Assembly: GCF_001423695.1 (NCBI RefSeq)
Contig: NZ_LMOZ01000001.1
Span: forward strand, 940,443 to 1,004,442
DNA length: 64,000 nt
Reading direction: 5' to 3'
Source of the DNA: Leifsonia sp. Leaf336
Lineage (GTDB): Bacteria > Actinomycetota > Actinomycetes > Actinomycetales > Microbacteriaceae
The notes beneath the pieces are model-generated. The model was not told where the DNA came from, searched no databases, and saw nothing but the letters and a program-made list of their open reading frames with translations. The position numbers and the translations under genes are program-made. Shown piece after piece: positions 7,573-17,064 of the stretch (its first letter is position 1; every line of letters begins with the position of its first letter).

Positions 7573-8670
7573 TCAGCTCGCGGCGGCGAGCGGAACTGCG
7601 ATCGCCGCGAGGGCGGGGAACGCGAGCAGCACCATCGCGACCAGCTCGTCGATGCTCCGGGTCAGCGGGTCGGTAGCCGGGATCCCGAGGTCGAGCTCGA
7701 GCTGATCGATCGCGTCGCCGAGCTGGCTGTCGGACAGGTTCTCGTGGTTGACCGTCACGCCGATGACCCGGGTCTCGGCGAAAGCCTCGATCAAGGCGAT
7801 CTCGCTCGCGACGGACGGCATCGGGATCGCGGGGTAGTCGTCCAGGACCGTTCGAGCGGGGGCGTGCTGCACGATGACGGCCTCCGGCCGGCTGCCGCGC
7901 AGGATGTAGGCCGAGGTCAGGTACGCGGGGTGGCTCAGTGCGCCCTGGCCTTCGACGACGATGACGTCGGGGCTCTCGTTGTCGAAGGCGTCGAGCACCT
8001 GGCCCTCGACCTCGCCCGAGCAGAACTGCGGCACGGTCGCGTCCAGCGCCACGCCGTAGCGGGCGCCCTGGATCAGTGCCGTCTGCCCGGTGCCGACCAT
8101 GACGGCTCGCACTCCGCGGGCGTTGAGCGCCTGGACCAGGAGGGTCGTGGTGGTGCGCTTGCCGATGGCACCGTCGGTGCCGAGCACCGCGATGCGCGGG
8201 CAGGTGACCTCCGCGATCCGGCCCGTGAACAAGCGGAGGTCCTTTGTGGGCTTCGAGCGGCGCACGTCCGTGATGGTGGCACCGGCGATCACTGCGGCGG
8301 CGGCGAACTCGGGGTCGTCGCCGAGGAACTCGTGCAGGCCGTTCACGATGTCCAGCCCTCGGGAGATGCCGTCGAGCAGGACGAGCCGGTCGGCGGGGGA
8401 GAGCATGCCGCTGGCCGGAGCCATCCCGACGATGAGCGTGTCGGGCGCGGAGGGGAGGTGGTCGATCACCTCGGCCAGGTTCGCGAGCACGGGGACGGCG
8501 TTGGCGACACCGTCGAGCAATGCGCCGGCGTCCTGGCCGGCCCGGGTGCTGTCGATGACGGCGACGATGTCGTATCTCTCCGAGGAGCGCACCAGGCCGT
8601 TCGCGGTCTTGCCGTCCGGCTCGCCGAACAGCCCTTCGCAGTAGATGACGGCGCGTGGGGACTCGGGCAT
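7573..8670 (-). CDS. DUF1611 family P-loop protein (DgcN-like)
   Basis: 365-residue protein of the DUF1611 family, whose studied member DgcN acetylates D-glutamate in a D-amino-acid catabolic pathway. An N-terminal Rossmann-like half (GEPDGKTANGL near residue 16) is followed by a P-loop GTDGAIGKRTT (164-174) and a GQGALSHPAY block typical of the family. The usual partner, a dipeptide-epimerase-like DgcA, is not next to it. ATG 8670 is chosen because AGAGGAG precedes it by six bases; the frame stays open 24 codons further upstream without a better signal. That Shine-Dalgarno sequence is held in an 8-bp hairpin, see 8677-8699. Substrate here is unknown. Confidence 0.8.
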   Translation of the reverse strand: MPESPRAVIYCEGLFGEPDGKTANGLVRSSERYDIVAVIDSTRAGQDAGALLDGVANAVPVLANLAEVIDHLPSAPDTLIVGMAPASGMLSPADRLVLLDGISRGLDIVNGLHEFLGDDPEFAAAAVIAGATITDVRRSKPTKDLRLFTGRIAEVTCPRIAVLGTDGAIGKRTTTTLLVQALNARGVRAVMVGTGQTALIQGARYGVALDATVPQFCSGEVEGQVLDAFDNESPDVIVVEGQGALSHPAYLTSAYILRGSRPEAVIVQHAPARTVLDDYPAIPMPSVASEIALIEAFAETRVIGVTVNHENLSDSQLGDAIDQLELDLGIPATDPLTRSIDELVAMVLLAFPALAAIAVPLAAAS

Positions 8671-8676
8671 GTGCAG

Positions 8677-8699
8677 CTCCTCTGATCGATACAGAGGAG
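8677..8699 (-). promoter_or_regulatory. Hairpin sequestering the ribosome binding site of the DUF1611 gene
   Basis: In the minus-strand transcript an 8-bp perfect stem (CTCCTCTG with CAGAGGAG, 7-nt loop) contains the AGAGGAG Shine-Dalgarno sequence in its 3' arm, six bases from the ATG. A second stem-loop, GGATCG-5 nt-CGATCC, lies at 8717-8733. The layout resembles translation-controlling leaders, but no known riboswitch class is recognised. Confidence 0.6.
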
Positions 8700-8754
8700 G
8701 CGACGGGATCGTGGCCGGATCGAACGGCGATCCAACGGTCAACGAGGCGTCTTC

Positions 8755-8782
8755 CCTGAAGCCGGTGATGACCGGCTTCAGG
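8755..8782. repeat. 12-bp perfect inverted repeat with 4-nt loop
   Basis: CCTGAAGCCGGT (8755-8766) and ACCGGCTTCAGG (8771-8782) pair perfectly around GATG, between the GNAT stop codon and the DUF1611 gene, both minus strand. It lacks a following T-run. A TACTGT -10-like hexamer lies at 8783-8788 on the minus strand, so the palindrome could be an operator over the start site; it could equally end GNAT transcripts. Confidence 0.6.
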
Positions 8783-8799
8783 ACAGTAGCACACGGGTA

Positions 8800-9309
8800 T
8801 CAGAGGTCTTTACGGAACCCCAGGTAGGAGACGCGCTCCCAGTCGTCGTCGAGGTCGAACAGCGGCGAGTAGCCGAGCGAGATGTACAGCGCGACGGCCT
8901 CCGGCTGACGCGCGCCGGTCGTGAGCACGACCGTGCTGATGCCGCGGCGGGCCGCCTCGGCCTCCAGCTCGGCCATCACGCGTCTCGCGAGCCCCTGGCG
9001 GCGGTGGCCGGAATGGGTCCAGACCCGCTTGACCTCGACCGTCGCGTCGTCCTCCCGCATGAAGGCCCCGCCGGCGACGGGCGCGCCCGACTCGTCCACG
9101 AGGAGCAGGAAGGTGCCGCCCTCCTCGGCCGTGAACCGCTCGGCCGGGTAGCGCGACAGCTCGGCCGACGAGGGGATGCCATCGTTGAGCCCGTACCGCT
9201 CGTCGTACTCGCGCGAGAGCTCCTCGACGAGGGGTTCGGCCAGCGGATCGTCGGGGCGCGTGACGACCACGCGGGCCGATTCGGCCAGACCGGATTGCGG
9301 TTGGGTCAC
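8800..9309 (-). CDS. GNAT family N-acetyltransferase
   Basis: 169-residue acetyltransferase. The acetyl-CoA pyrophosphate loop is HRRQGLARRVMAELE (R/QxxGxA motif), followed by the usual beta-strand and helix with GISTVVLTTG and a C-terminal EAVALYISLGY segment, the standard end of GNAT domains. Substrate unknown. The start is a GTG: a TAGGGT -10 (9316-9321, minus strand) ends six bases upstream, typical of a leaderless message. It is transcribed divergently from the amino acid importer. Confidence 0.8.
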   Translation of the reverse strand: MTQPQSGLAESARVVVTRPDDPLAEPLVEELSREYDERYGLNDGIPSSAELSRYPAERFTAEEGGTFLLLVDESGAPVAGGAFMREDDATVEVKRVWTHSGHRRQGLARRVMAELEAEAARRGISTVVLTTGARQPEAVALYISLGYSPLFDLDDDWERVSYLGFRKDL

Positions 9310-9528
9310 GACCCGACCCTAGCGCGGCGCGTCGCGCCGCGTGCAATCGATGTCATCCAGCGTCGCAGACGACGGATTCCGCGCAAAGAAAGACGAAATC
9401 TCTGCGAAACTTGCAGGAAAACTGGCGTTTCGCGCGTGATTTAGTATGCGTGTATTGCATCGGGCCTAGGGTATTCTCCCCTTACCCCTCCTGCACACCT
9501 TGCACCAGGAAGAAGGACAACTACCATC
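9310..9528. promoter_or_regulatory. Divergent intergenic region upstream of the amino acid importer
   Basis: 219 bases without a gene. It holds the leaderless TAGGGT promoter of the minus-strand GNAT at one end and, toward the importer, a TAGTAT -10 candidate (9442-9447), a 7-bp inverted repeat GCGAAAC (9404-9410) / GTTTCGC (9427-9433) just upstream of it, and an AGGAAGAAGGA ribosome binding site before ATG 9529. The repeat could be a regulator site; no family is recognised. Confidence 0.35.
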
Positions 9529-10431
9529 ATGCGCATCCGATCCGTGGTCCCCGTGGCCGCCCTCGCCGCCGTTGCAGCGCTCGCGCTCTCCGGTTGTGTC
9601 GACAACTCCACCCCCTCGTCGAGCGGCTCAGCGTCGAGCGCCGCGTTCGACGTGAAGAAGGACGCCACCCTGGCGAACAGCGTGCCCTCCAAGATCAAGT
9701 CGGCCGGTACCCTCAACGTCGGCATGGACGACACGTACCCGCCGAACGAGTACAAGGACGACAACGGCAACCCCGTCGGCTGGGAGGTCGACTTCACCAA
9801 CGCCATCGGCGCGAAGCTCGGCCTGAAGATCAACTACGCGATCGCCAAGTTCGACAACATCATCCCGAGCGTCACCGGCGGAAAGGACGACTTCGGAATG
9901 TCGTCCTTCACCGACACGGTCGAGCGCGAGAAGCAGGTCGACTTCGTCAACTACTACAACGCCGGCATCCTCTGGGCCTCCGCCAAGGGCAAGACCGTCG
10001 TCCCCGACAACGCCTGCGGCATGAAGGTCGCCGTCCAGTCCACGACCTACGAGGACACCGACGAGGTCCCCGCCAAGTCGAAGGCCTGCACCGACGCCGG
10101 CAAGCCGGCCATCCAGGCGCTGCGCTACGACAACCAGGACGACGCGACCAACGCGGTCATCCTCGGCAAGGCCGACGCCCTGAGCGCCGACTCGCCCGTC
10201 ACGCTTTACGCGATCTCGAAGTCCAACGGCAAGCTTCAGGAGGCCGGCAAGACGTTCGACGTCGCGCCCTACGGCATCCCGGTCGCCAAGAACTCCGACC
10301 TGACCCCGGTGCTCCAGAAGACCATCCAGGCGCTCATCGACGACGGCACCTACAAGAAGATCCTCGACAAGTGGGGCGTGGCCGACGGCAGCGTCACCAC
10401 CGCGGACATCAACGCGGCCTCGAAGGGCTGA
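9529..10431 (+). CDS. Polar amino acid ABC transporter substrate-binding lipoprotein
   Basis: 300-residue extracellular receptor of an amino acid importer. A signal peptide with lipobox LSGC (Cys23 lipidated) is followed by a Ser/Thr-rich tether and the SBP_bac_3 fold beginning AGTLNVGMDDTYPPNEYKD. The WEVDFTNAIGAKLGL and FTDTVEREKQVDFV segments are typical of this family. It is first of three genes (permease 4 bases on, ATPase overlapping), so the operon makes a complete importer. Exact substrate (glutamate, histidine, arginine or similar) cannot be read from sequence. Confidence 0.92.
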   Translation: MRIRSVVPVAALAAVAALALSGCVDNSTPSSSGSASSAAFDVKKDATLANSVPSKIKSAGTLNVGMDDTYPPNEYKDDNGNPVGWEVDFTNAIGAKLGLKINYAIAKFDNIIPSVTGGKDDFGMSSFTDTVEREKQVDFVNYYNAGILWASAKGKTVVPDNACGMKVAVQSTTYEDTDEVPAKSKACTDAGKPAIQALRYDNQDDATNAVILGKADALSADSPVTLYAISKSNGKLQEAGKTFDVAPYGIPVAKNSDLTPVLQKTIQALIDDGTYKKILDKWGVADGSVTTADINAASKG

Positions 10432-10435
10432 CCTG

Positions 10436-11422
10436 ATGTCGCAGGGCAACCCGGCCGGTCCGGCGACGGGATCCGTCCCGTCGCCGGCCGGCGCCCCGCC
10501 GTCCGAGCCGATCAAAGCGGTCAAGCTGCGTCACCCCTGGCGCATCGTCATAGCGATCGTCCTCATCCTGCTGGTCGTCTGGTTCGTCATCGACGCCTCC
10601 CAGCGATCGGCCTACGGCTGGCAGTACGTCGGCAAGTACGTCTTCGACAAGCGCATCAGTGCTGCTGCGCTCGTGACCCTCCAGTTGACGATCTACTCGA
10701 TGATCATCGGCGTCATCCTCGGTCTGATCCTGGCCGTGATGCGGCTGTCGCCGAACCCGGTCGTCAAATCGGTGGCCTGGCTCTACCTCTGGATCTTCCG
10801 CGGCACCCCTGTGTACGTGCAGCTGGTGTTCTGGGGACTGTTCTCGCTGATCTACCCGCACGTCTTCCTCGGTGTGCCGTGGACCGACTTCGGTCTGACG
10901 CTCGACCTGGGCTTCATGCAGAACGCGTTCATCATCGCGATCATCGGCCTGGCGCTCAACGAAGCCGCGTACATGGCCGAGATCGTGCGCGCCGGCCTGC
11001 TCTCGGTCGACTCCGGGCAGGAGGAGGCGGCGACCGCTCTCGGCATGTCGTGGTGGCAGACGATGACCCGCATCGTCATCCCGCAGGCCATGCGTGTGAT
11101 CATCCCGCCGACGGGCAACGAGGTCATCTCGATGCTGAAGACCACCTCGCTCGTCGCGGCCATCCCGCTGACCACCGACCTCTACGGTGTCGCCCGCGAC
11201 ATCTCCGCGGTCACCTACACGCCGATCCCGCTGCTGATCGTCGCCTCGCTCTGGTACCTGCTGTTCACCTCCATCCTGATGATCGGCCAGTACTTCCTCG
11301 AGAAGCGGTTCTCGCGCGGCGTCAACATGCGGCGACCCGACAACAAGGAGCCGGCGCTTGCCACGGGCGCGCTGCCGGCGGCCGGCGCACCCGACGGCAA
11401 CGACCTGGGAGGCAAGGGATGA
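10436..11422 (+). CDS. Amino acid ABC transporter permease (HisM/GlnP family)
   Basis: 328-residue inner-membrane permease with a Pro/Gly-rich cytoplasmic N-terminus of about 35 residues, one extra N-terminal membrane helix, and the five-helix BPD_transp_1 core. The ATPase-contact EAA loop is visible as [41 protein letters not shown] is the usual family segment at the start of the core. The C-terminal tail is again Ala/Gly-rich and hydrophilic. The gene's TGA overlaps the ATG of the ATPase. Confidence 0.92.
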   Translation: MSQGNPAGPATGSVPSPAGAPPSEPIKAVKLRHPWRIVIAIVLILLVVWFVIDASQRSAYGWQYVGKYVFDKRISAAALVTLQLTIYSMIIGVILGLILAVMRLSPNPVVKSVAWLYLWIFRGTPVYVQLVFWGLFSLIYPHVFLGVPWTDFGLTLDLGFMQNAFIIAIIGLALNEAAYMAEIVRAGLLSVDSGQEEAATALGMSWWQTMTRIVIPQAMRVIIPPTGNEVISMLKTTSLVAAIPLTTDLYGVARDISAVTYTPIPLLIVASLWYLLFTSILMIGQYFLEKRFSRGVNMRRPDNKEPALATGALPAAGAPDGNDLGGKG

Positions 11423-12207
11423 CCGACGCAACTTCGAGGGCCGGTGTCACGCCGATGGTCCTCGCCGAGGGCGTCTCGAAGAGCTTCGGCTCCAACGAGG
11501 TGCTCAAGTCGATCTCGCTGTCGGTGCGGCCGGGAGAGGTGCTCTGCATCATCGGGCCGTCGGGCTCCGGCAAGTCCACCTTCCTCCGCTGCATCAACCA
11601 CCTGGAGCGCGTGGACGCCGGCCGGCTGTCCGTCGACGGCCAGGTGGTCGGTTACCGCCAGCACGGCGACAAGCTGTACGAGCTGAAGCCCAAGGAGGCC
11701 GCACGCCAGCGACAGGACATCGGCATGGTGTTCCAGCGGTTCAACCTGTTCCCGCACATGACGGCGCTCGAGAACATCATCGAGGCGCCGATCCGGGTGA
11801 AGGGCCTCCCGAAGGCTCGCGCGGTCGAACGCGGCAACGAGCTGCTCGCCCGCGTGGGGCTGGCGGAGAAGGGCGACCACTACCCGGCGCAGCTCTCCGG
11901 CGGCCAGCAGCAGCGCGTGGCGATCGCCCGTGCGCTCGCGATGGATCCGAAGCTGATGCTGTTCGACGAGCCGACCTCCGCACTCGACCCCGAGCTGGTC
12001 GGCGAGGTGCTCGACGTGATGAAGGGCCTCGCGGCCTCCGGCATGACGATGGTGGTCGTGACCCACGAGATGGGCTTCGCCCGCGAGGTCGCGGACGAGC
12101 TGGTCTTCATGGACGGCGGCGTGGTCGTCGAGGCGGGCGACCCGCGTGAGGTGCTCGCGAACCCGCAGCACCAGCGCACGCAGGCCTTCCTGTCGAAGGT
12201 GCTGTAG
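11419..12207 (+). CDS. Amino acid ABC transporter ATP-binding protein (GlnQ/HisP family)
   Basis: 262-residue ATPase energising the importer. Walker [11 protein letters not shown]-loop region [11 protein letters not shown], signature [12 protein letters not shown], Walker [13 protein letters not shown] and the switch His in [10 protein letters not shown] are all intact. The start ATG 11419 overlaps the permease stop (ATGA), implying translational coupling. The C-terminus [19 protein letters not shown] is the canonical end of the polar amino acid subfamily. Confidence 0.94.
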   Translation: MTDATSRAGVTPMVLAEGVSKSFGSNEVLKSISLSVRPGEVLCIIGPSGSGKSTFLRCINHLERVDAGRLSVDGQVVGYRQHGDKLYELKPKEAARQRQDIGMVFQRFNLFPHMTALENIIEAPIRVKGLPKARAVERGNELLARVGLAEKGDHYPAQLSGGQQQRVAIARALAMDPKLMLFDEPTSALDPELVGEVLDVMKGLAASGMTMVVVTHEMGFAREVADELVFMDGGVVVEAGDPREVLANPQHQRTQAFLSKVL

Positions 12208-12272
12208 CACCGCATCAGTCATCGGAGCGGGCGTCGTCCCGCCACGTCGTCGCCCTCTGGCAGAATCGTCGG

Positions 12273-13082
12273 ATGGACAACGACGCCCGCTCCTCCCGCC
12301 CCGTCGTCTTCATCACGGGCGCCAGCCGCCCGAACTCGATCGGGGCGGCGATCGCCCGCAATCAGGCCTCCCTGGGCTGGGACGTCGCGTTCGCCTTCTG
12401 GGACGACTACGACGCCTCCATGCCGTGGGGAGCGCAGGAGCGCGCCCACGACGCCTTCGCCGACGAGCTGCGGGCGCTCGGCGCGCGTGCCCTGCCGGTG
12501 GCCGTCGACCTCTCGCATCCGGAGTCGCCCCGGCTCGCCGTCGAACGCGTGCGCGCGGGCCTCGGGCCGATCCAGGCGCTCGTGGCGAGCCACGCCCACT
12601 CCGTCGACAGCGGCGTGCTCGATACGAGCGTGGAGGCGTTCGACGCGCACTTCGCCGTGAACTCGCGCGGCACGTGGCTGCTGATCAAGGCGTTCGCCGA
12701 GCAGTACGCGCAGCCGTCGGCAGTGTCGTCGGAGGTCGGCGGCGCTCCGGCGATGGGCCGCATCGTCGCGCTGACGAGCGATCACACCGCCCACAACCTC
12801 CCGTACGGTGCCAGCAAGGGAGCGCTCGACCGTATCGTCATCGCGGCGGCCGTCGAGCTCGCGCACCTCGGGATCACCGCGAACCTCGTCAATCCGGGGC
12901 CGATCGACACCGGGTGGATGACGCCCGACCTCGCCGAAGCGCTCGCCGCCGAGACCGCGCTCGGCCGCCTCGGCCGCCCGCAGGACACCGCGGACCTGGT
13001 CGCGTTCCTGCTGTCGGTGTCCGGCGGCTGGGTGAACGGCCAGCTCCTCCACTCCAACGGAGGCTTCCACCTCCCGGTCTAG
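12273..13082 (+). CDS. Short-chain dehydrogenase/reductase
   Basis: 269-residue SDR. The nucleotide loop is ITGASRPNSIGAAIA, with an insertion compared with the classical TGxxxGIG, and the catalytic pair is YGASK (Tyr, Lys). NPGPIDTGWM and the terminal VNGQLLHSNGGF are usual SDR features. It resembles FabG-like 3-oxoacyl-ACP reductase family proteins, but the insertion in the cofactor loop and isolation from fatty-acid genes leave the substrate open. CAGAAT (12261-12266) ends six bases before the ATG, a leaderless arrangement. Confidence 0.82.
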   Translation: MDNDARSSRPVVFITGASRPNSIGAAIARNQASLGWDVAFAFWDDYDASMPWGAQERAHDAFADELRALGARALPVAVDLSHPESPRLAVERVRAGLGPIQALVASHAHSVDSGVLDTSVEAFDAHFAVNSRGTWLLIKAFAEQYAQPSAVSSEVGGAPAMGRIVALTSDHTAHNLPYGASKGALDRIVIAAAVELAHLGITANLVNPGPIDTGWMTPDLAEALAAETALGRLGRPQDTADLVAFLLSVSGGWVNGQLLHSNGGFHLPV

Positions 13083-13110
13083 CCGCCGCGAGACCTAGCC
13101 GTGCCGCGAC

Positions 13111-16100
13111 CTAGCCGCCGAGCACCTTGCGGATGCGCTGGATCGACACCGTCTCGGCCGTTCCGAGCGACTGCGCGAAGAGCGAGACGCGGAACTCCTC
13201 CAGCATCCAGCGCGCGTGCACGAGGTTCTCCGGGGTGTGCGGCGCCGGCGGAATCCGGCCGCCGGCCTCCGCGTAGAGCGCGGTCGCGGTCTCGACCTGG
13301 GTCTGCCAGGCGCGGTCGCGGCCGGGGTTCGTCGGCAGCGCCTGCATGCGCTGCGTGATGCCGTTCAGGTAGCGGGGGAGGTGCTTGAGCTGCTCCAGGC
13401 CTGTGGCCGACACGAAACCCGGCCCTCCGCTTTTATCAGCCCAGACCAGGCCGGCCAGCTGGGTCTTGGCGTCGTTCAGCGAGGGGAGGTACACGAGCGA
13501 GGTCGTGCCGCCGATCGCCTTCTCCGCCGCCCGCGCTGCCGTGAGGATGCGCGTGACCAGCGCGACCGTCTCGAACATCGAGTCCATGACGACGCCGGAC
13601 ACCCGGTCGCGGACCGCCTCGAACTCCGCCCTCATGAACAGCTGGCCGTCGGGCTTCATCCGATAGAGCACCGAGTCCACGACGGCGAGCAGGCAGTCGT
13701 CGAACAGCGCCTTGGTGTTCGGATACGGGCTGGCCGCGAGTGTCAGCTTCTCGTTGGCGGTGAGGTGCTGCTGCACGTACGCGACCGGAGAGGGGACGCT
13801 CGCCAGCAGCAGCCTCCTGACCCCGCCCGGCAGGGCGCGCGCCTGCTCGGCGGGCGTCGACATCAGCCGGACGCTGACGCTCGCGCCGTCGTCGACGAGC
13901 GCCGGGTAGGCCCGGATGGTGTTGGTCGTGCCGTTCGGGCCCCTCTGGGTCGTGTCGAGGTGACGGGGCAGCTCGTCGAGGTCCCAGGTGGTGAGCCCGG
14001 ATCGCTCGATGGCGTCGGGCATGCGCGCCTCCGCGACGCGGGCGACCGAGTCGCGGGCGCGCGAACGCAGCCGCTCCTGCAGGGCGGCGAGGTCTTTGCC
14101 GCTCGCGAGCGGACGCCCGCGCTCGCCGATTACCTGGAACGTCGGCCGCAGGTGGGCCGGGAGCCGGTCGAGGTCGAAGTCCGCGCCGGTGACCCGGGAT
14201 CCCGTCTGCCGCGAGATGGTCGCCGCCAGGGTGTCGGCGAGGGAGGCCGCCGGCTTGCGGCCGTCGTGGGCCTCCATGCCGGCAGCTCCCGCCAGCTCGC
14301 CGAGCAGGCGCTTGGCCCAGTCGGCGGCGGGCACGACCTGGCGGCGGATCGCCTTGGGCAGCGACTTGATCATCGCAGTGACCAGCTCCTGGCGGAGCCC
14401 CGGCACCTGCCAGTCGAAGCCGTCGGGCACGAGCCCGGCCAGCAGGGCGAGCGGCACCTGCACGGTCACTCCGTCGTCCTCAGCGCCCGGCTCGAAGCGG
14501 TAGCGCAGCGTGAGTCTCTGGTCGCCTTGCCGCCACACCGGCGGGAAGGCCTCCTCGTCGATCCCGGCCGCGTCGTCTTCGAGCAGCGCCTCCGGGGTCA
14601 TCGTCAGAAGGTCGGGCGTCTCGTTCCGCGCCTTCTTCCACCAGCCCTCGAACGACCGCGTCGAGACCACGTCGGCCGGGATACGGGCATCGTAGAACTC
14701 GAAAACGGCCTCGTCGTCGTTGAGGATGTCACGGCGGCGCGTGCGCTCCTCCAGCTCGCGCAGCTCGGCGAGCAGTTTGCGGTTGGCGCGGTCGAACGCC
14801 TGCCGCGAGTCCCACTCGCCGTCGACGAGTGCGTGGCGGATGAACAGCTCGCGCGACAGCTCGGCGTCGATGCGCGCGTACTGCACGCGCCGCCGTGGGA
14901 TGATCGGGACGCCGTACAGCGTGACCCGCTCGTACGCGACGACCGCGCCCTGGCTCTTCTCCCAGTGCGGCTCGCTGTACTGCCGCTTGCAGAGGTCGCC
15001 GGCGATCGGCTCGGCCCAGGCCGGGTCGATGGTCGCGTTCATCCGGGCGAAGAGCCGGGAGGTCTCCACGAGCTCGGCGGACATGATCGCGTTCGGCTGC
15101 TTCTTGGCCAGTGCCGACCCCGGGAAGATCACGAACCGGGTCTGGCGGGCACCGAGGTACTCGGACTGCCGCTGGCCGCGTGCGGAGCCCTTGTTGCCGC
15201 TTTCGCGGAGGTCTTTGAGCCCGATGTGCGAGAGCAGGCCCGCCAGCAGCGACCGGTGGATGCCGTCGGGGTTGATCGACGGCTCGGCGAGGGTGAGCTC
15301 GAGCGGCCGGGCGAGCTGGCGCAGCTGCCGGTAGACGTCCTGCCACTCGCGCACGCGCAGGAAGTTGAGGTACTCGGCCTTGCACAGCCGCCGGAACGCG
15401 CTGGAGGACAGCTCCTTCTGCTGCTCCTCCAGGTAGTTCCAGAGGTTGAGCAGCGTGAGGAAGTCGCTGGTGGGATCGACGAAGCGGGCGTGCTTCTCGT
15501 CGGCGCTGCCGCGCTTCTCGACGGGCCGCTCGCGAACGTCCTGGATCGTGAGGCCGGCGACGATCGCCATGACCTCCCGGGAGGTGTTGTGCCGCTTGGA
15601 CTCGACGACCATGCGCGCGAACCGCGGGTCGATCGGCAGCTGGGCGAGCGACCTCCCCACCTTCGTGAGCGCGTTCTCGCCGTTCTTCGTGGTGATGGCG
15701 CCGAGCTCCGCGAGCAGGTCGAGCCCGTCTTTGATGCCGCGCGAATCCGGAGGTGTCAGGAACGGGAACGCGGCGATGTCGCCGAGGCCGAGCGAGATCA
15801 TCTGCAGGATGACCGCGGCGAGGTTGGTGCGCAGGATCTCCGGCTCGGTGTACTCGGGGCGCTTCTCGTAGTCCTCCTGCGAGTAGAGCCGGATCGCGAT
15901 CCCGTCGCTGGTGCGTCCGGACCGGCCGGATCGCTGGTTGGCGCTGGCCTGCGAGATCGCCTCGATCGGGAGGCGCTGCACCTTGGCGCGCGTCGAGTAG
16001 CGGCTGATGCGGGCGGTGCCCGCGTCGACCACGTACTTGATGCCCGGCACCGTCAGGCTGGTCTCGGCCACGTTGGTGGCGAGGACGACGCGTCGGCGGA

Positions 16101-16989
16101 CCCCCGGCATCGAGGATGGCTGGAAGACGCGGTGCTGCTCCGCCGACGAGAGCCGGCCGTAGAGCGGCAGCACTTCGGTGCCGGGGAGGCTGCGGCCGCG
16201 GATGGCGTCGGCGGCGTCGCGGATCTCGGTCTCGCCCGAGAGGAACACGAGCACGTCGCCCGCTGCCTCCCTGGCGAGCTCGTCGAGCGCGTCGTTGATG
16301 CCCTGGAGGTAGTCGCGGTCGGCCGACGGAACCGGATCCGGTTCATCGTCGTCGTCGGCCTCCATCGCCTCGGCGACGAGCGGCCGGTAGCGGATCTCGA
16401 CAGGGAACGTGCGGCCGGAGACCTCCACGATCGGAGCGGGGGTGCCGTCGGCGGCGGCGAAATGCGCGGCGAAGCTCTGCGGGTCGATGGTGGCGGAGGT
16501 GATGATCAGCTTGAGGTCGGGCCGCTTCGGCAGCAGCTCGCGGAGGTAGCCGAGGAGGAAGTCGATGTTGAGGCTGCGCTCGTGCGCCTCGTCGATGATG
16601 ATCGTGTCGTACTTGCGCAGCAGTCGGTCACGGTGGATCTCGTTGAGCAGGATGCCGTCGGTCATCAGCTTGATCCGGGTCGCCTTCGACACGCGGTCGG
16701 TGAAGCGCACCTGGTAGCCGACCAGGTCGCCGACGTTCTGGCCGAGCTCCTCGGCGATGCGCTCGGCGATCGTGCGGGCCGCGAGCCGCCGCGGCTGGGT
16801 GTGCCCGATGCTCTCGCGGCCGAGTTCGAGGCAGATCTTCGGCAGCTGGGTCGTCTTGCCCGAGCCGGTCTCGCCGGCGACGATCACGACCTGGTTCTCG
16901 CGGATGGCGCGCGCGATCTCGTCGCGCTTCTGGCTGACGGGCAGCTCGGGAGGGAAGGCGATGCGGGGGAGGGCGACCGAAGTGGACAT
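13111..16989 (-). CDS. hrpA: ATP-dependent RNA helicase HrpA (DEAH box)
   Basis: 1292 residues, the normal length for bacterial HrpA, a 3'-5' RNA helicase that in E. coli rescues stalled ribosomes. Walker A GETGSGKTT (39-47), DEAH (133-136), SATI and QRSGRSGR are present, followed by HA2/OB-fold regions and the long DUF3418 C-terminal domain. Start ATG 16989 has a GGAGGG ribosome binding site, with a TAGACT -10 just upstream (16999-17004, minus strand). A long open frame on the opposite strand here is only its antisense shadow. Confidence 0.95.
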   Translation of the reverse strand: MSTSVALPRIAFPPELPVSQKRDEIARAIRENQVVIVAGETGSGKTTQLPKICLELGRESIGHTQPRRLAARTIAERIAEELGQNVGDLVGYQVRFTDRVSKATRIKLMTDGILLNEIHRDRLLRKYDTIIIDEAHERSLNIDFLLGYLRELLPKRPDLKLIITSATIDPQSFAAHFAAADGTPAPIVEVSGRTFPVEIRYRPLVAEAMEADDDDEPDPVPSADRDYLQGINDALDELAREAAGDVLVFLSGETEIRDAADAIRGRSLPGTEVLPLYGRLSSAEQHRVFQPSSMPGVRRRVVLATNVAETSLTVPGIKYVVDAGTARISRYSTRAKVQRLPIEAISQASANQRSGRSGRTSDGIAIRLYSQEDYEKRPEYTEPEILRTNLAAVILQMISLGLGDIAAFPFLTPPDSRGIKDGLDLLAELGAITTKNGENALTKVGRSLAQLPIDPRFARMVVESKRHNTSREVMAIVAGLTIQDVRERPVEKRGSADEKHARFVDPTSDFLTLLNLWNYLEEQQKELSSSAFRRLCKAEYLNFLRVREWQDVYRQLRQLARPLELTLAEPSINPDGIHRSLLAGLLSHIGLKDLRESGNKGSARGQRQSEYLGARQTRFVIFPGSALAKKQPNAIMSAELVETSRLFARMNATIDPAWAEPIAGDLCKRQYSEPHWEKSQGAVVAYERVTLYGVPIIPRRRVQYARIDAELSRELFIRHALVDGEWDSRQAFDRANRKLLAELRELEERTRRRDILNDDEAVFEFYDARIPADVVSTRSFEGWWKKARNETPDLLTMTPEALLEDDAAGIDEEAFPPVWRQGDQRLTLRYRFEPGAEDDGVTVQVPLALLAGLVPDGFDWQVPGLRQELVTAMIKSLPKAIRRQVVPAADWAKRLLGELAGAAGMEAHDGRKPAASLADTLAATISRQTGSRVTGADFDLDRLPAHLRPTFQVIGERGRPLASGKDLAALQERLRSRARDSVARVAEARMPDAIERSGLTTWDLDELPRHLDTTQRGPNGTTNTIRAYPALVDDGASVSVRLMSTPAEQARALPGGVRRLLLASVPSPVAYVQQHLTANEKLTLAASPYPNTKALFDDCLLAVVDSVLYRMKPDGQLFMRAEFEAVRDRVSGVVMDSMFETVALVTRILTAARAAEKAIGGTTSLVYLPSLNDAKTQLAGLVWADKSGGPGFVSATGLEQLKHLPRYLNGITQRMQALPTNPGRDRAWQTQVETATALYAEAGGRIPPAPHTPENLVHARWMLEEFRVSLFAQSLGTAETVSIQRIRKVLGG

Positions 16990-17043
16990 GAGCCCTCCAG
17001 TCTATCCGTTTCGTGTTCCGCAAATCTCTTGCGCGTGCAGAGT

Positions 17044-17060
17044 ACTTTGTGTTACAAAGT
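17044..17060. promoter_or_regulatory. Palindromic operator over the promoter of the membrane protein/regulator pair
   Basis: ACTTTGT-GTT-ACAAAGT is a perfect 7-3-7 palindrome ending four bases before ATG 17065. It overlaps the -10 candidate TACAAA (17053-17058), which is 18 bases from TTGCGC (17029-17034) and six bases from the start codon. The winged-helix protein encoded second in this operon is the obvious candidate to bind it and repress its own synthesis. Confidence 0.7.
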
Positions 17061-17064
17061 CAGC

